Assembly: GCA_018267915.1 (NCBI GenBank)
Contig: JAFDXN010000010.1
Location: 147,713-211,712 of the forward strand
Length of the DNA: 64,000 nucleotides
Direction of reading: 5' to 3'
Source: Bacteroidota bacterium
Lineage (GTDB): Bacteria > Bacteroidota > Bacteroidia > Chitinophagales > Chitinophagaceae
Part shown: positions 25,196-32,787 of the stretch, piece after piece
Layout of the letters: each line of letters begins with the position of its first letter
Position numbering within the stretch: position 1 is the stretch's first letter
Notes under the pieces: model-generated
What the model was told of the DNA's origin: nothing
Seen by the model: the letters and a program-made list of their open reading frames with translations, nothing else
The model's database searches: none
Position numbers and translations under genes: made by a program

Positions 25196-26616
25196 CGTCT
25201 CAAATATAGCTTTAAAACATCGAGGTGCTGCCTTCCCACCTGGCGGGTTAGCAATGTGAGTGCGAGGAATGTGCCCACACCGATACCCAGACGCGGCCAT
25301 ACACCATCGCTAATGTAGACTGCGCCAAAATATGAAACAGCACCGGCAACAGCCATAATTAGCAGAGGCCAGAGCGAGAAAGTCATGATATGTTTATTGA
25401 CAACAAAAACATAAGCAGTAGCCTGAATGCAGACGGACAACAGGAAAGCAAGCGCCCCACCTATGCCGCCGTAAAAATGTATAAGCACTACATCAAGCAC
25501 AATATTGAGCGAAGCTGTAATGAAGGTCACTATCGTAATGGCTTTATACTTCTTTGCCGAAAAAGTGAGCGTCCACAGCAGGTTAATGGTGAATTGCAGG
25601 GGAATGCAGACGGACAGAATTAAAAATATCGTAGCATTCGAATCGCCATATTTGCCCCCGGTAATATAGCCGATGGCGGGCGCCCATATAATATTCAGGC
25701 AGAGCACCATCAAAATGGCGAAAAAGACCTCAAGGGAAAAAAATTTGATCACCTGCTTCTTTTTTTGCGCCGCCAGTTTGTCGTTGTTTGAATTGAAAAG
25801 TCTTGCAAACTTTGGCAAAATGATGGGGCCGATGATCATGATCGGCAACCTGGCCACTTCGAAGGCGCGATAGGCGAAAGTGTAGTCTGCAGTAACGCTG
25901 TTGGCCTTCATTATACCCATCAGGAACCAGTCGAAACGGGACAGGCTGCTATCAAAAAGGATAGCCAAATAAAGTGCACGGGCCTCCATGAGCAGCTTCT
26001 TATAAGCACGGAAGCGAAAGTTGAATTGAAGATCTGTCTTTTTTACTGTGTAAAATGCGAGAGCGGCCAACTCGAATACGGCGCTTCCCATCAGGATATA
26101 AATAGTAGTGTAAATATTGAAAGTCTTTGCCCAAATGAACAAGAGTGCTACCACTATGCGGCCGAGATTGCTGATAAAAGCGACAATGGCATAGGGAGTG
26201 AACTTTTCCCGGGCATTGAGATACTGCTTGAAGGGATTAGCAATATACACGAGCGACTGCGCGATAAAGAAATAAGGCAGGAGCTGTAGTGAATAGGTGG
26301 TGTTGCCGCCCGCGAGGCTGACGACAAGCAGAACGAGGAGGCTGACCATGCCCCCTACAATTGCATGTATCAGGTAGGCAACTGCGGCCCAATCGGAGCT
26401 GCGGGAAAGTGCTACCCTTCTTACCATTACCTGTTCGAGACCGCAACTTAAAATGGTAATAATTAAAGATGAGGTCGCATTGCCCCAACTGATGATACCA
26501 AAGGCGTCCTTACTTAAATATAAGGATATTATATAGAAAAAAATTGTCCCAAATATCTGGATGGAAATAGCCTGCAGCCCGGACGAAAAGAAACTTTTGA
26601 CTAACCTGTTTTTCAT
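25192..26616 (-). CDS. Polysaccharide flippase (Wzx/MATE-like)
   Basis: A 474-residue protein with about 12-14 TM segments that starts MKNRLVKSFFSSGLQAISIQIFG and has the oligosaccharide-flippase pattern (FGIISWGNATSSL, YAFRAFEVARLPIM). It would move undecaprenyl-diphosphate-linked repeats across the inner membrane. First gene of the minus-strand pair; divergent from the sugar transferase across a 266-nt regulatory gap. Confidence 0.88.
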   Translation of the reverse strand: MKNRLVKSFFSSGLQAISIQIFGTIFFYIISLYLSKDAFGIISWGNATSSLIITILSCGLEQVMVRRVALSRSSDWAAVAYLIHAIVGGMVSLLVLLVVSLAGGNTTYSLQLLPYFFIAQSLVYIANPFKQYLNAREKFTPYAIVAFISNLGRIVVALLFIWAKTFNIYTTIYILMGSAVFELAALAFYTVKKTDLQFNFRFRAYKKLLMEARALYLAILFDSSLSRFDWFLMGIMKANSVTADYTFAYRAFEVARLPIMIIGPIILPKFARLFNSNNDKLAAQKKKQVIKFFSLEVFFAILMVLCLNIIWAPAIGYITGGKYGDSNATIFLILSVCIPLQFTINLLWTLTFSAKKYKAITIVTFITASLNIVLDVVLIHFYGGIGGALAFLLSVCIQATAYVFVVNKHIMTFSLWPLLIMAVAGAVSYFGAVYISDGVWPRLGIGVGTFLALTLLTRQVGRQHLDVLKLYLRR

Positions 26617-26846
26617 TAACAGCAGAAATGGTAAACCCCTCCGGACAAAGCTAATGATAAAAAGATAAGCTTTAAGCAGCTAAAAAATGTGGCTAATATT
26701 AAAATAAAAACCAATTTTAAGCGCATTAATGCACTGAAAACGTTACACATATGGTAAAAGGGCACTAGTGAGCGGGCAAATGTGGAATTAATTTTAGAAC
26801 TTTGCCGCTACTTTATCTTTTTGACACAATTTTTGCTGTATTGGGT

Positions 26847-26873
26847 ATGAGTTCGGGCGCCGGACTCATTTTA
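26847..26873 (+). terminator. Terminator-like hairpin just before the sugar transferase start
   Basis: Stem ATGAGTTCGG / CCGGACTCAT (10 bp, one T:G pair) with a 3-nt loop GCG, then TTTTAAAT; the hairpin ends 13 nt before the ATG at 26883. In this position it could be an attenuator or a translation-blocking hairpin. The remaining gap 26617-26846 is AT-rich promoter-like DNA with near -7 boxes and no ORF. Confidence 0.6.
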
Positions 26874-26882
26874 AATAAATAG

Positions 26883-27626
26883 ATGGAACATCCGGTAAGT
26901 TTTAAGATACCTGTGGAACGCAGCAGCCTGCCTAAACAAGCGGCTACGCGATCGGATTTTGCGGAAATACGTGAGATGTTCAGTGAGATGAACCAGCGTT
27001 ACATGGTCTACCGGCCTTCGCCTTATTACCTGACAGCTAAAAGAATAATGGATATAACGGTTTCAATGCTGTTCATTATACTCGTAATGTCATGGTTGTT
27101 CCCAATCGTGGCCTTATTGATCAAGCTTACGTCAAAAGGGCCGATCTTCTTTATACAGAAACGTACGGGGTATAAGGGAGTGGAGTTTGACTGCTACAAA
27201 TTCCGTACGATGTATGTGAACGACGAGGCGGATACAAAACAGGCTACTTACAAGGATAAACGTATAACACCGGTGGGCAAATTCCTTCGTATGAGCCACA
27301 TCGATGAGACAGCCCAGTTTTTCAATGTGTTGCTGGGTGATATGTCGATCATAGGTCCACGCCCGCACATGCTGTACCACACACGGTACTACTCACAGCA
27401 CATACCCTACTATCACCTGCGTCACGAAGCGCAACCGGGCCTCACCGGTATGGCCCAGGTGAAGGGCTATATAGGCGAGATAAATATGGAGCGTGAACTG
27501 CGTAAACGTATACAATGGGATGTGTACTACCTGAAAAACCGCAGCATTTCGCTGGATCTGAATATACTCTTCAGCACGGCCTGGCAGGTACTACGTAAGT
27601 CTATTAGCTCTATTACGAGACGTTAG
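26883..27626 (+). CDS. Initiating sugar transferase (undecaprenyl-phosphate sugar-1-phosphate transferase)
   Basis: A 247-residue bacterial sugar transferase (WcaJ/WbaP C-terminal-domain type). AKRIMDITVSMLFIILV is the re-entrant membrane helix region; the catalytic blocks are GPIFFIQKRTGYKG, YKFRTM, IDETAQFFNVLLGDMSIIGPRP and PGLTGMAQVKG. It places the first sugar phosphate on undecaprenyl phosphate. It heads the polysaccharide pathway but is transcribed divergently from the flippase. Confidence 0.92.
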   Translation: MEHPVSFKIPVERSSLPKQAATRSDFAEIREMFSEMNQRYMVYRPSPYYLTAKRIMDITVSMLFIILVMSWLFPIVALLIKLTSKGPIFFIQKRTGYKGVEFDCYKFRTMYVNDEADTKQATYKDKRITPVGKFLRMSHIDETAQFFNVLLGDMSIIGPRPHMLYHTRYYSQHIPYYHLRHEAQPGLTGMAQVKGYIGEINMERELRKRIQWDVYYLKNRSISLDLNILFSTAWQVLRKSISSITRR

Positions 27627-27673
27627 CACGCAACACCCGGGTCTTAATAATTTCTATACTTTGTGTTCTGATT

Positions 27674-27699
27674 TTTTCGTGGTAATTTTTACACGAAAA
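27674..27699. promoter_or_regulatory. Inverted repeat before the universal stress gene
   Basis: TTTTCGTG-(10 nt)-CACGAAAA, perfect 8-bp arms, ending 8 nt before the ATG at 27708. A near -7 box (ATACTTTG) precedes it, so the repeat would lie in the 5' leader or act as an operator. Confidence 0.4.
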
Positions 27700-27707
27700 T
27701 TTAGTGT

Positions 27708-28535
27708 ATGCCTGAGATCATTGCAGCAACCGACTTTACAGAAATTGCCGAGAATGCGGTAAGATACGCCTGCGGCCTGGCCAAAGCCTGCGATGCATCC
27801 GTCATCATCGCACACTCTTTCATTATTCCCGTGGCCTTTAGCGACACACCGATGCCGGTGATGCCCGTGGATGAAGGCAGGGAGATAGCTGAAGAGAAGA
27901 TGACTGAGCTGGTGAACAAAATGAAGACGGAGTTTCCCGAACTGCCCTTAACCGGCAAGGTAATGTATGGCGATATAGTGGATAGCCTGCAGGAATATAT
28001 CGAGGATGAGGTGAAACCCTGGCTGATAGTACTGGGCAATAGCGATGTGGATGACGACAGTGCCGTGTGGCTGGGCAGTACTGTACTCAATGCACTTAAG
28101 CACCTGCCCCACCCCGTGATGGCCGTGCCACCGGGAGTAAGCTACAAACCTGTGAAGAATATCTGCTTCACCTGCGACGTGAAACACGTGACGAATGAAC
28201 TGCCTACACAGCAATTAATAAGCCTGGTAGAGGAAACCAAAGCTGAGCTGCATGTGCTTACGGTTGGCAACAACGGTAAAGACTTTGCACCCGATACGGT
28301 AATGGAAAACGAAGAACTGCGCATGTATCTCTCGCCTCTAAAACCTGAGTACCATTATATCGATAGTGCCGAGATCGATGCGTCTATTCAAAAATTTGTA
28401 AGTGAGCAGCAGGCAGACTGGTTGGTAGCCATTCCACATAAACACTCATTTTTTGAAGGGATGTTCCACAAAGGCCATGTAAAAGCGATGATCCGCATGA
28501 CGCATATACCACTCGTGGCCCTGCATGATAAGTAG
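27708..28535 (+). CDS. Universal stress protein, two USP domains
   Basis: A 275-residue tandem UspA protein. Domain 1 (about 1-142) starts MPEIIAATDFTEIAENAVRYAC and ends with LIVLGNSDVDD...STVLNALKHLPHPVMAVPPG. Domain 2 (about 147-275) contains ICFTCDV and WLVAIPHKHSFFEGMFHKG. The GxxGS/T nucleotide loop is degenerate in both halves (LGNSD, IPHKH), so ATP binding is uncertain. Monocistronic, closed by a strong terminator. Confidence 0.85.
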   Translation: MPEIIAATDFTEIAENAVRYACGLAKACDASVIIAHSFIIPVAFSDTPMPVMPVDEGREIAEEKMTELVNKMKTEFPELPLTGKVMYGDIVDSLQEYIEDEVKPWLIVLGNSDVDDDSAVWLGSTVLNALKHLPHPVMAVPPGVSYKPVKNICFTCDVKHVTNELPTQQLISLVEETKAELHVLTVGNNGKDFAPDTVMENEELRMYLSPLKPEYHYIDSAEIDASIQKFVSEQQADWLVAIPHKHSFFEGMFHKGHVKAMIRMTHIPLVALHDK

Positions 28536-28555
28536 GGGCGAAATGTATTGATACA

Positions 28556-28586
28556 AAGAGTCCCGCGCCTAAAGCGCGGGACTCTT
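28556..28586. terminator. Bidirectional intrinsic terminator
   Basis: 13-bp perfect stem AAGAGTCCCGCGC / GCGCGGGACTCTT with loop CTAAA, between the convergent USP gene and the 28604-29624 operon. Confidence 0.88.
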
Positions 28587-28603
28587 ACTTTATTGTAGAT
28601 GTA

Positions 28604-29041
28604 TTAAGCCTTACCTTCTTCCTTACGCTTTTTCTCTTTCCGTGACTTTACGAACATTTTTGCAGCGCTGAAGCCGAGTTCCACAGCTTTCCATTTGGCA
28701 TAACCTAAAACAACTTCTTTTAAAACCGGCATCAATATCTTTTCGCGCAGCTTTTTGCCAGCTATACCCGTAAGAACACCGCCCGCGCTGCCCAGTACAC
28801 CTTTCAGCAGGTCAGAGCCTAGCAAATTGCTGAGCGTGCCTGCAATATTTTCCAAAGTCCCGGCTTCTTCCTGCTCAACGGTGCCGGGCTTTTCTTTTTT
28901 CTCGCTCTTTCCTAAAGACGGCAATATACCGTCGAGGGCAAAAAGGTCCTCACCCTCGGTTTTCGCACGCAATTGCAGCAGCCGGATCTTTTCCTGCTTC
29001 AGCTCTTCAAGACTTTTCAGTTGTTTGCGATAAATCTTCAT
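28604..29041 (-). CDS. Hypothetical protein, third gene of the YtxH operon
   Basis: A 145-residue protein with a charged, probably coiled N-terminus (KIYRKQLKSLEELKQEKIRLLQLR), a central glycine-rich moderately hydrophobic part (LLGSDLLKGVLGSAGGVLTGIAGKKL) and a strongly basic C-terminus (VKSRKEKKRKEEGKA). No family recognised. Sits 4 nt after the holin-like gene; the trio with YtxH suggests an envelope-associated stress operon (inference). Confidence 0.65.
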   Translation of the reverse strand: MKIYRKQLKSLEELKQEKIRLLQLRAKTEGEDLFALDGILPSLGKSEKKEKPGTVEQEEAGTLENIAGTLSNLLGSDLLKGVLGSAGGVLTGIAGKKLREKILMPVLKEVVLGYAKWKAVELGFSAAKMFVKSRKEKKRKEEGKA

Positions 29042-29045
29042 AAAG

Positions 29046-29414
29046 TCAAGACCTCATTTTTTCCTCTAAGTCTTCTTTCTCTTCATCTATCTCAGTAAGC
29101 TTAGCAATAAAGATGCCTGCAAACTTATTGATAAGGGACTTCCGAGTAGCTATGAGAATCAACAACAGAAGGACGTAAACGCCCACGGTGCAGAAGTAGC
29201 CGGCTATGCGGGAATCGAAGAGTGAAGTAAAGACCTCACTTAAACCGATACCTATGAATATAAGGATGGGTAAAACCAGGCTCAGTGCAACGAACGTATA
29301 CACCAGGAAGCCCAATATATGAGATGTGCGCTCTATAAAACTGAGTTTGATCAGCTGAAAGCGCACATCCACATACTCGGTAATTTTATCTTTCCACTTA
29401 TCGATAAAGCTCAT
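29046..29414 (-). CDS. Holin-X/DUF1469-like two-TM membrane protein
   Basis: A 122-residue protein with a soluble N-terminal helix (IDKWKDKITEYVDVRFQLIKLSFIE), two TM helices (ILGFLVYTFVALSLVLPILIF and YFCTVGVYVLLLLILIA) and a charged C-terminal helix. This is the pattern of the putative holin-X/DUF1469 family, often annotated phage holin although nothing here suggests a prophage. Middle gene of a three-gene operon. Confidence 0.75.
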   Translation of the reverse strand: MSFIDKWKDKITEYVDVRFQLIKLSFIERTSHILGFLVYTFVALSLVLPILIFIGIGLSEVFTSLFDSRIAGYFCTVGVYVLLLLILIATRKSLINKFAGIFIAKLTEIDEEKEDLEEKMRS

Positions 29415-29429
29415 CCGCTTTAGTTTGAT

Positions 29430-29624
29430 CTAGGAATTATAAATTTCTTCTTCAAGATCCTGGCCCTTGCGAGCGAATTTCGTCTTCAGATCTCCGAGAC
29501 GGTTCTTGAGTTTATCAATTGTTTCCTGGCGGGTATCCTTGTCAGTTGCCAGGACATAACCTACCGCCGCGCCTACTGCCGCGCCGATGAGTAAAGTTGC
29601 TACAGTTTTGCCTGTGTTTGCCAT
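29430..29624 (-). CDS. YtxH domain-containing protein
   Basis: A 64-residue protein: a glycine/alanine-rich TM helix VATLLIGAAVGAAVGYVLA followed by a charged amphipathic helix (DKDTRQETIDKLKNRLGDLK), the YtxH pattern. General-stress-associated in other phyla. First gene of the operon; the gap 29625-29737 carries no ORF. Confidence 0.8.
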   Translation of the reverse strand: MANTGKTVATLLIGAAVGAAVGYVLATDKDTRQETIDKLKNRLGDLKTKFARKGQDLEEEIYNS

Positions 29625-29737
29625 AGTTCTGCGTTTTTACCTTGTTTACAAAAATGATAGTTTGGAACCACAAAATTAATAAATATCGTGCCATACAGAC
29701 CTATGTGGCAGGTGGTAATGACCAATATCATCGAAAT

Positions 29738-30331
29738 TTAACCGGCATCAGTGCCTGCTTGCCGCTGGTAGTAACGATGGCCTTCTATGTATTCCCGAAC
29801 TGCATCGGGTACGATGTAGCGGATGGAGCGGTTCTCCTTTACCTGGTCGCGCACAAAAGTGGCGGAGATGTCGAGCAGGGGGGCCTTGAGAATGGTCATG
29901 TTGGCCCCATGGGTATCGGTGACCTCGAAACCGGGCCTGTTGTAGACAATGAACGTGTAGCGGGCAATGAGCTGTTCGTAATTCTTCCAGCGGTGGATAT
30001 TTTGAAAGCTGTCGGAACCCATTATGATGGAAAACTGCTCGAGCGGAAACTTCTCGGTGAGGTAGGTAAGCGTATCGATGGTGTACGAGGGCTTTGGCAG
30101 GTGAAACTCCACGTTGCTGGCGCGGAACTTAGGGTTATCTTCTATGGCGAGATTAACGAGATGGAGGCGGTCATATTCGTTGAGCAGCGAATGGGCCTCC
30201 TTCAGCGGATTGTGCGGCGACACTACGAACCAAACCTTATCGATCTCTGTATGTGCAACGATGTGATTTGCTATAATTAAATGGCCGGTATGGATGGGGT
30301 TAAAACTGCCGAAGTACAAGCCGATATGCAT
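29738..30331 (-). CDS. nadD: Nicotinate-nucleotide adenylyltransferase
   Basis: Adenylates nicotinate mononucleotide in NAD synthesis. GSFNPIHTGHLIIANH carries the HxGH motif and ISATFVRDQVKENRSIRYIVP is the ISSTxxR-type signature. 197 residues, standard length. A perfect -7 box lies only 5 nt before the ATG. A 212-residue plus-strand ORF across the same region is a shadow. Confidence 0.95.
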   Translation of the reverse strand: MHIGLYFGSFNPIHTGHLIIANHIVAHTEIDKVWFVVSPHNPLKEAHSLLNEYDRLHLVNLAIEDNPKFRASNVEFHLPKPSYTIDTLTYLTEKFPLEQFSIIMGSDSFQNIHRWKNYEQLIARYTFIVYNRPGFEVTDTHGANMTILKAPLLDISATFVRDQVKENRSIRYIVPDAVREYIEGHRYYQRQAGTDAG

Positions 30332-30336
30332 AGAAG

Positions 30337-30344
30337 CAAATCTA
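30337..30344 (-). promoter_or_regulatory. -7 box TAGATTTG for nadD
   Basis: Exact TAnnTTTG on the minus strand, 5 nt before the nadD ATG; the transcript would begin at or next to the start codon. Confidence 0.5.
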
Positions 30345-30406
30345 CTAAAAAGACCCTATCCCGCTAAAACAGGCAGATTAATAAAATATAAAACTATTGA
30401 GGCTGT

Positions 30407-30655
30407 TTATGGATTGGGTATTACCCATATTTTCTCGGCATCTTTCTTGCGAATGCTGAGGTAATAACCAGCTATCTGTATAGCCATCGGGTCGCCAAGC
30501 GGGGCAATCATTTCGACCCAAACAGGCTCCCCCGGTATACAACCCATTTCCATCAATGTGAGCTGAAAATCGCTCTCATCATGCGATCTGATCACAGCCT
30601 TTCTCCCCGATGGCAACTGGGAAAGGCGCATGGCCTGCTCTTCCAACACGTTCAT
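30407..30655 (-). CDS. feoA: FeoA-domain protein
   Basis: An 82-residue SH3-like FeoA protein: LPSGRKAVIRS, LMEMGCIPGEPVWV and DPMAIQIAGYYLSIRKKDAEKI are the typical blocks. FeoA assists the ferrous-iron permease FeoB, but no feoB lies next to it in this window, so it may act elsewhere or partner with an unlinked FeoB. The start at 30655 follows a good -7 box; ATG at 30631 is an alternative. Confidence 0.85.
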   Translation of the reverse strand: MNVLEEQAMRLSQLPSGRKAVIRSHDESDFQLTLMEMGCIPGEPVWVEMIAPLGDPMAIQIAGYYLSIRKKDAEKIWVIPNP

Positions 30656-30661
30656 TTGCTA

Positions 30662-30669
30662 CAAAAATA
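30662..30669 (-). promoter_or_regulatory. -7 box TATTTTTG for feoA
   Basis: Exact TAnnTTTG on the minus strand, 6 nt before the feoA ATG. Confidence 0.5.
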
Positions 30670-30723
30670 CGACTAAATAGCTGCTCTGGAAAAATGTTAC
30701 GACCTTCGCGCAAATTCTTCTGA

Positions 30724-31155
30724 ATGCCGGCAAGGTTTCACCAAACAGATATTGATGCCAAACTAAAGGACAAACGCAAGCTGTCGGCGTACCTGGACAC
30801 GCTGACAAAAAAACATTTGAAAAAAATAAATAAGATGGCGTTGGACTACATTTTCTGTACAGATGAGTATCTGCTCGGAATTAACCAACAATTTTTGAAA
30901 CATGACACGCTAACCGATATTATCACCTTTGACCTAAGCGACAGTATCGATGAACTGATGGGCGAGATCTACATAAGCGTGGAGCGGGTACGCGAAAATG
31001 CGCAGAAGTTTGGGGTGAACTATAATGACGAGTTGCACAGGGTTATTTTTCACGGAGCACTACATCTTTGCGGTTTCAAAGACAAAAAGGAAGCAGACAG
31101 GCTGGAAATGCGCAGAATGGAGGATAAATGCCTCCGCGAATATTTTAAAAGCTAA
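30724..31155 (+). CDS. ybeY: Endoribonuclease YbeY (16S rRNA maturation)
   Basis: A 143-residue YbeY metalloprotein needed for 16S rRNA 3' processing and ribosome quality control. Blocks: LGINQQFLKHDTLTDIITFD, LMGEIYIS and HRVIFHGALHLCGFKD. The canonical zinc motif is H-x3-H-x5-H; here the third position is Asp (HGALHLCGFKD), a variant I believe is usual in Bacteroidota. An RluA-family gene follows after 2 nt. Confidence 0.93.
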   Translation: MPARFHQTDIDAKLKDKRKLSAYLDTLTKKHLKKINKMALDYIFCTDEYLLGINQQFLKHDTLTDIITFDLSDSIDELMGEIYISVERVRENAQKFGVNYNDELHRVIFHGALHLCGFKDKKEADRLEMRRMEDKCLREYFKS

Positions 31156-31157
31156 GT

Positions 31158-31883
31158 ATGGACATAGACATATTATATGAAGACGACGATATACTGATCG
31201 CCAACAAGCCCGCCGGCCTGCTGGTAATACCCGACAGGTTCAACAGTGCCCTGCCCTCGCTAAACAAAATGCTGGAGCATAAGCTAGGCCAGCAAATATG
31301 GGTGGTGCATAGACTGGACCGGGACACCAGCGGAGTAATATGTTTTGCCAAAACCGAGCAGAGTCACAAATACTTGTCCAAACTGTTCATGGAGCGGGAC
31401 GTGGCCAAATACTATATAGGCCTGGTAAATGGGCGCGTGGTGCCGGAAGAAGGCAGGATAGAAAAAGCAATAGTGGAGCATCCGCATGTGAAAGGCAAAA
31501 TGGTGGTGGCAAAAAGGGGTAAGCTGTCAGTAACGGATTATAAAGTGATGGAGCAGTGGCCGCTCTACTCACTTGTTGAATTCCGGATACATACGGGGCG
31601 CACCCACCAGATCCGTGTGCATATGCAGTCGATAGGACACCCGATAGTTTGTGATGAACTATATGGAGACGGCAAACCTTTTTTCCTATCCACGATAAAA
31701 CGCAAATACAGGCTTTCGGAGAATGAAGAGGCAGAAAGGCCATTGCTTCACCGGCTGGCACTGCATGCCTGGCGCCTGGAATTTAAAAAAGAAGACGGTA
31801 CTGAAATACAGACTGAAGCGCCGCTGCCGAAGGACATTGGTGCTTGCGTGAAGCAGCTCAATAAATGGGCAGCCACGACTTAG
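31158..31883 (+). CDS. RluA-family RNA pseudouridine synthase
   Basis: A 241-residue pseudouridine synthase. VVHRLDRDTSGVICFAK contains the catalytic Asp of the HRLDxxTSG motif; RIHTGRTHQIRVHMQSIGHPIV and LLHRLALHAWRLEF are further RluA blocks. No S4 domain, so it is the short RluA-type. Which uridine in rRNA or tRNA is modified cannot be told. Co-transcribed with ybeY. Confidence 0.93.
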   Translation: MDIDILYEDDDILIANKPAGLLVIPDRFNSALPSLNKMLEHKLGQQIWVVHRLDRDTSGVICFAKTEQSHKYLSKLFMERDVAKYYIGLVNGRVVPEEGRIEKAIVEHPHVKGKMVVAKRGKLSVTDYKVMEQWPLYSLVEFRIHTGRTHQIRVHMQSIGHPIVCDELYGDGKPFFLSTIKRKYRLSENEEAERPLLHRLALHAWRLEFKKEDGTEIQTEAPLPKDIGACVKQLNKWAATT

Positions 31884-31906
31884 GGCACGGTTTCGTTTAT
31901 ATATTC

Positions 31907-31914
31907 TACTTTTG
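31907..31914 (+). promoter_or_regulatory. -7 box TACTTTTG for gldC
   Basis: Exact TAnnTTTG followed by C, 19 nt before the gldC ATG. Confidence 0.5.
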
Positions 31915-31933
31915 CAAGCCTAGACCAAACAAA

Positions 31934-32281
31934 ATGGGTTATAAATCAAACATCAATATCCAGGTAGAACTGGACGAGGAAAAGGTACCCGCCACCATTG
32001 AATGGAATGCGCCGGACGGCGGCGTAACAGAGATGCAAAAAGCAAAGGCCATACTGCTGGGCTTGTGGGACGGCGAGGAGAAAACAGCGTTGCGGATAGA
32101 CCTGTGGACGGGTAAGATGATGGTAGATGAAATGGTTGACTTCTTTTACCAGACCTTTTACCAGATGGCTGATACTTACCAAAGAGCCACAAAACAGGAA
32201 GAACTGGCAAAAGAACTGAAGGCATTTGCCAAGAACTTTCATGACAAGGCCATCAAGGCACTGGAGGCTGAAAACAAGTAA
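31934..32281 (+). CDS. gldC: Gliding motility protein GldC
   Basis: A 115-residue soluble protein matching GldC: KSNINIQVELDEEKVPATIEWNA, QKAKAILLGLWDGEEK, LRIDLWTGKMMVDEMVDFFYQTF and a helical C-terminus. GldC is conserved in gliding and many non-gliding Bacteroidota; its exact role in the GldB/GldC context is unclear. The frame is open upstream from 31865, but ATG 31934 fits the family N-terminus and the promoter. gldB is not adjacent. Confidence 0.9.
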   Translation: MGYKSNINIQVELDEEKVPATIEWNAPDGGVTEMQKAKAILLGLWDGEEKTALRIDLWTGKMMVDEMVDFFYQTFYQMADTYQRATKQEELAKELKAFAKNFHDKAIKALEAENK

Positions 32282-32336
32282 GCGGCCAGCAAATTTCATT
32301 TTGTAATAGAAATCTAAACTCACAAATTCCATAATT

Positions 32337-32783
32337 ATGTCTCTTGAACAAAAGGTAATGGAAGAAATGAAGCAGGCCATGAAGGCTAAGGACGAAGCGA
32401 CACTACGCACGCTACGGGCCATAAAAGCCGGCATACTGCTTGAAAAAACATCGGAAGGAGGTAAAGAAATCACTGAGGCCGATGAAATAAAAATGTTGCA
32501 AAAGATGGCGAAACAGCGCCGCGACTCCTTAGACATCTTCGAGAAACAGAACCGTGAAGACCTGGCGGCAAAGGAGCGCGAAGAACTCGCTATACTGGAA
32601 CGTTTTCTGCCCAGGCAGATGAGTGCTGATGAACTCAAAGAAGTTTTGAAGGGAATAATAACCCAGGTGGGCGCCAACTCACCCACTGATATGGGTAAGG
32701 TGATGGGCGTAGCCAGCAAGCAACTTGCAGGACAGGCCGATGGCAAGGCTATATCGGAAGCTGTGAAACAACTGCTGTCTTAA
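32337..32783 (+). CDS. GatB/YqeY domain-containing protein
   Basis: A 148-residue YqeY protein: SLEQKVMEEMKQAMKAKDEATLRTLRAI, QRRDSLDIFEKQNREDLAAKE, ILERFLPRQMS and GKVMGVASKQLAGQADGKAI. This resembles the tail domain of the GatB amidotransferase subunit; the role is presumed tRNA-related but unproven. Followed after 4 nt by cvpA-like gene. Confidence 0.92.
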   Translation: MSLEQKVMEEMKQAMKAKDEATLRTLRAIKAGILLEKTSEGGKEITEADEIKMLQKMAKQRRDSLDIFEKQNREDLAAKEREELAILERFLPRQMSADELKEVLKGIITQVGANSPTDMGKVMGVASKQLAGQADGKAISEAVKQLLS

Positions 32784-32787
32784 TATT

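Noticed and set aside
18708..27626. Polysaccharide cluster as a secondary-metabolite island
   Set aside because: All genes fit Wzx/Wzy-type glycan assembly; no PKS, NRPS, RiPP or tailoring enzymes.
29046..29414. Holin-like protein as a sign of prophage
   Set aside because: No endolysin, structural or integrase genes nearby; the DUF1469/holin-X family is mostly chromosomal and sits here with YtxH.
29642..30280. 212-residue plus-strand ORF opposite nadD
   Set aside because: It is the antisense shadow of a clear nadD with all motifs; its translation has no family pattern.
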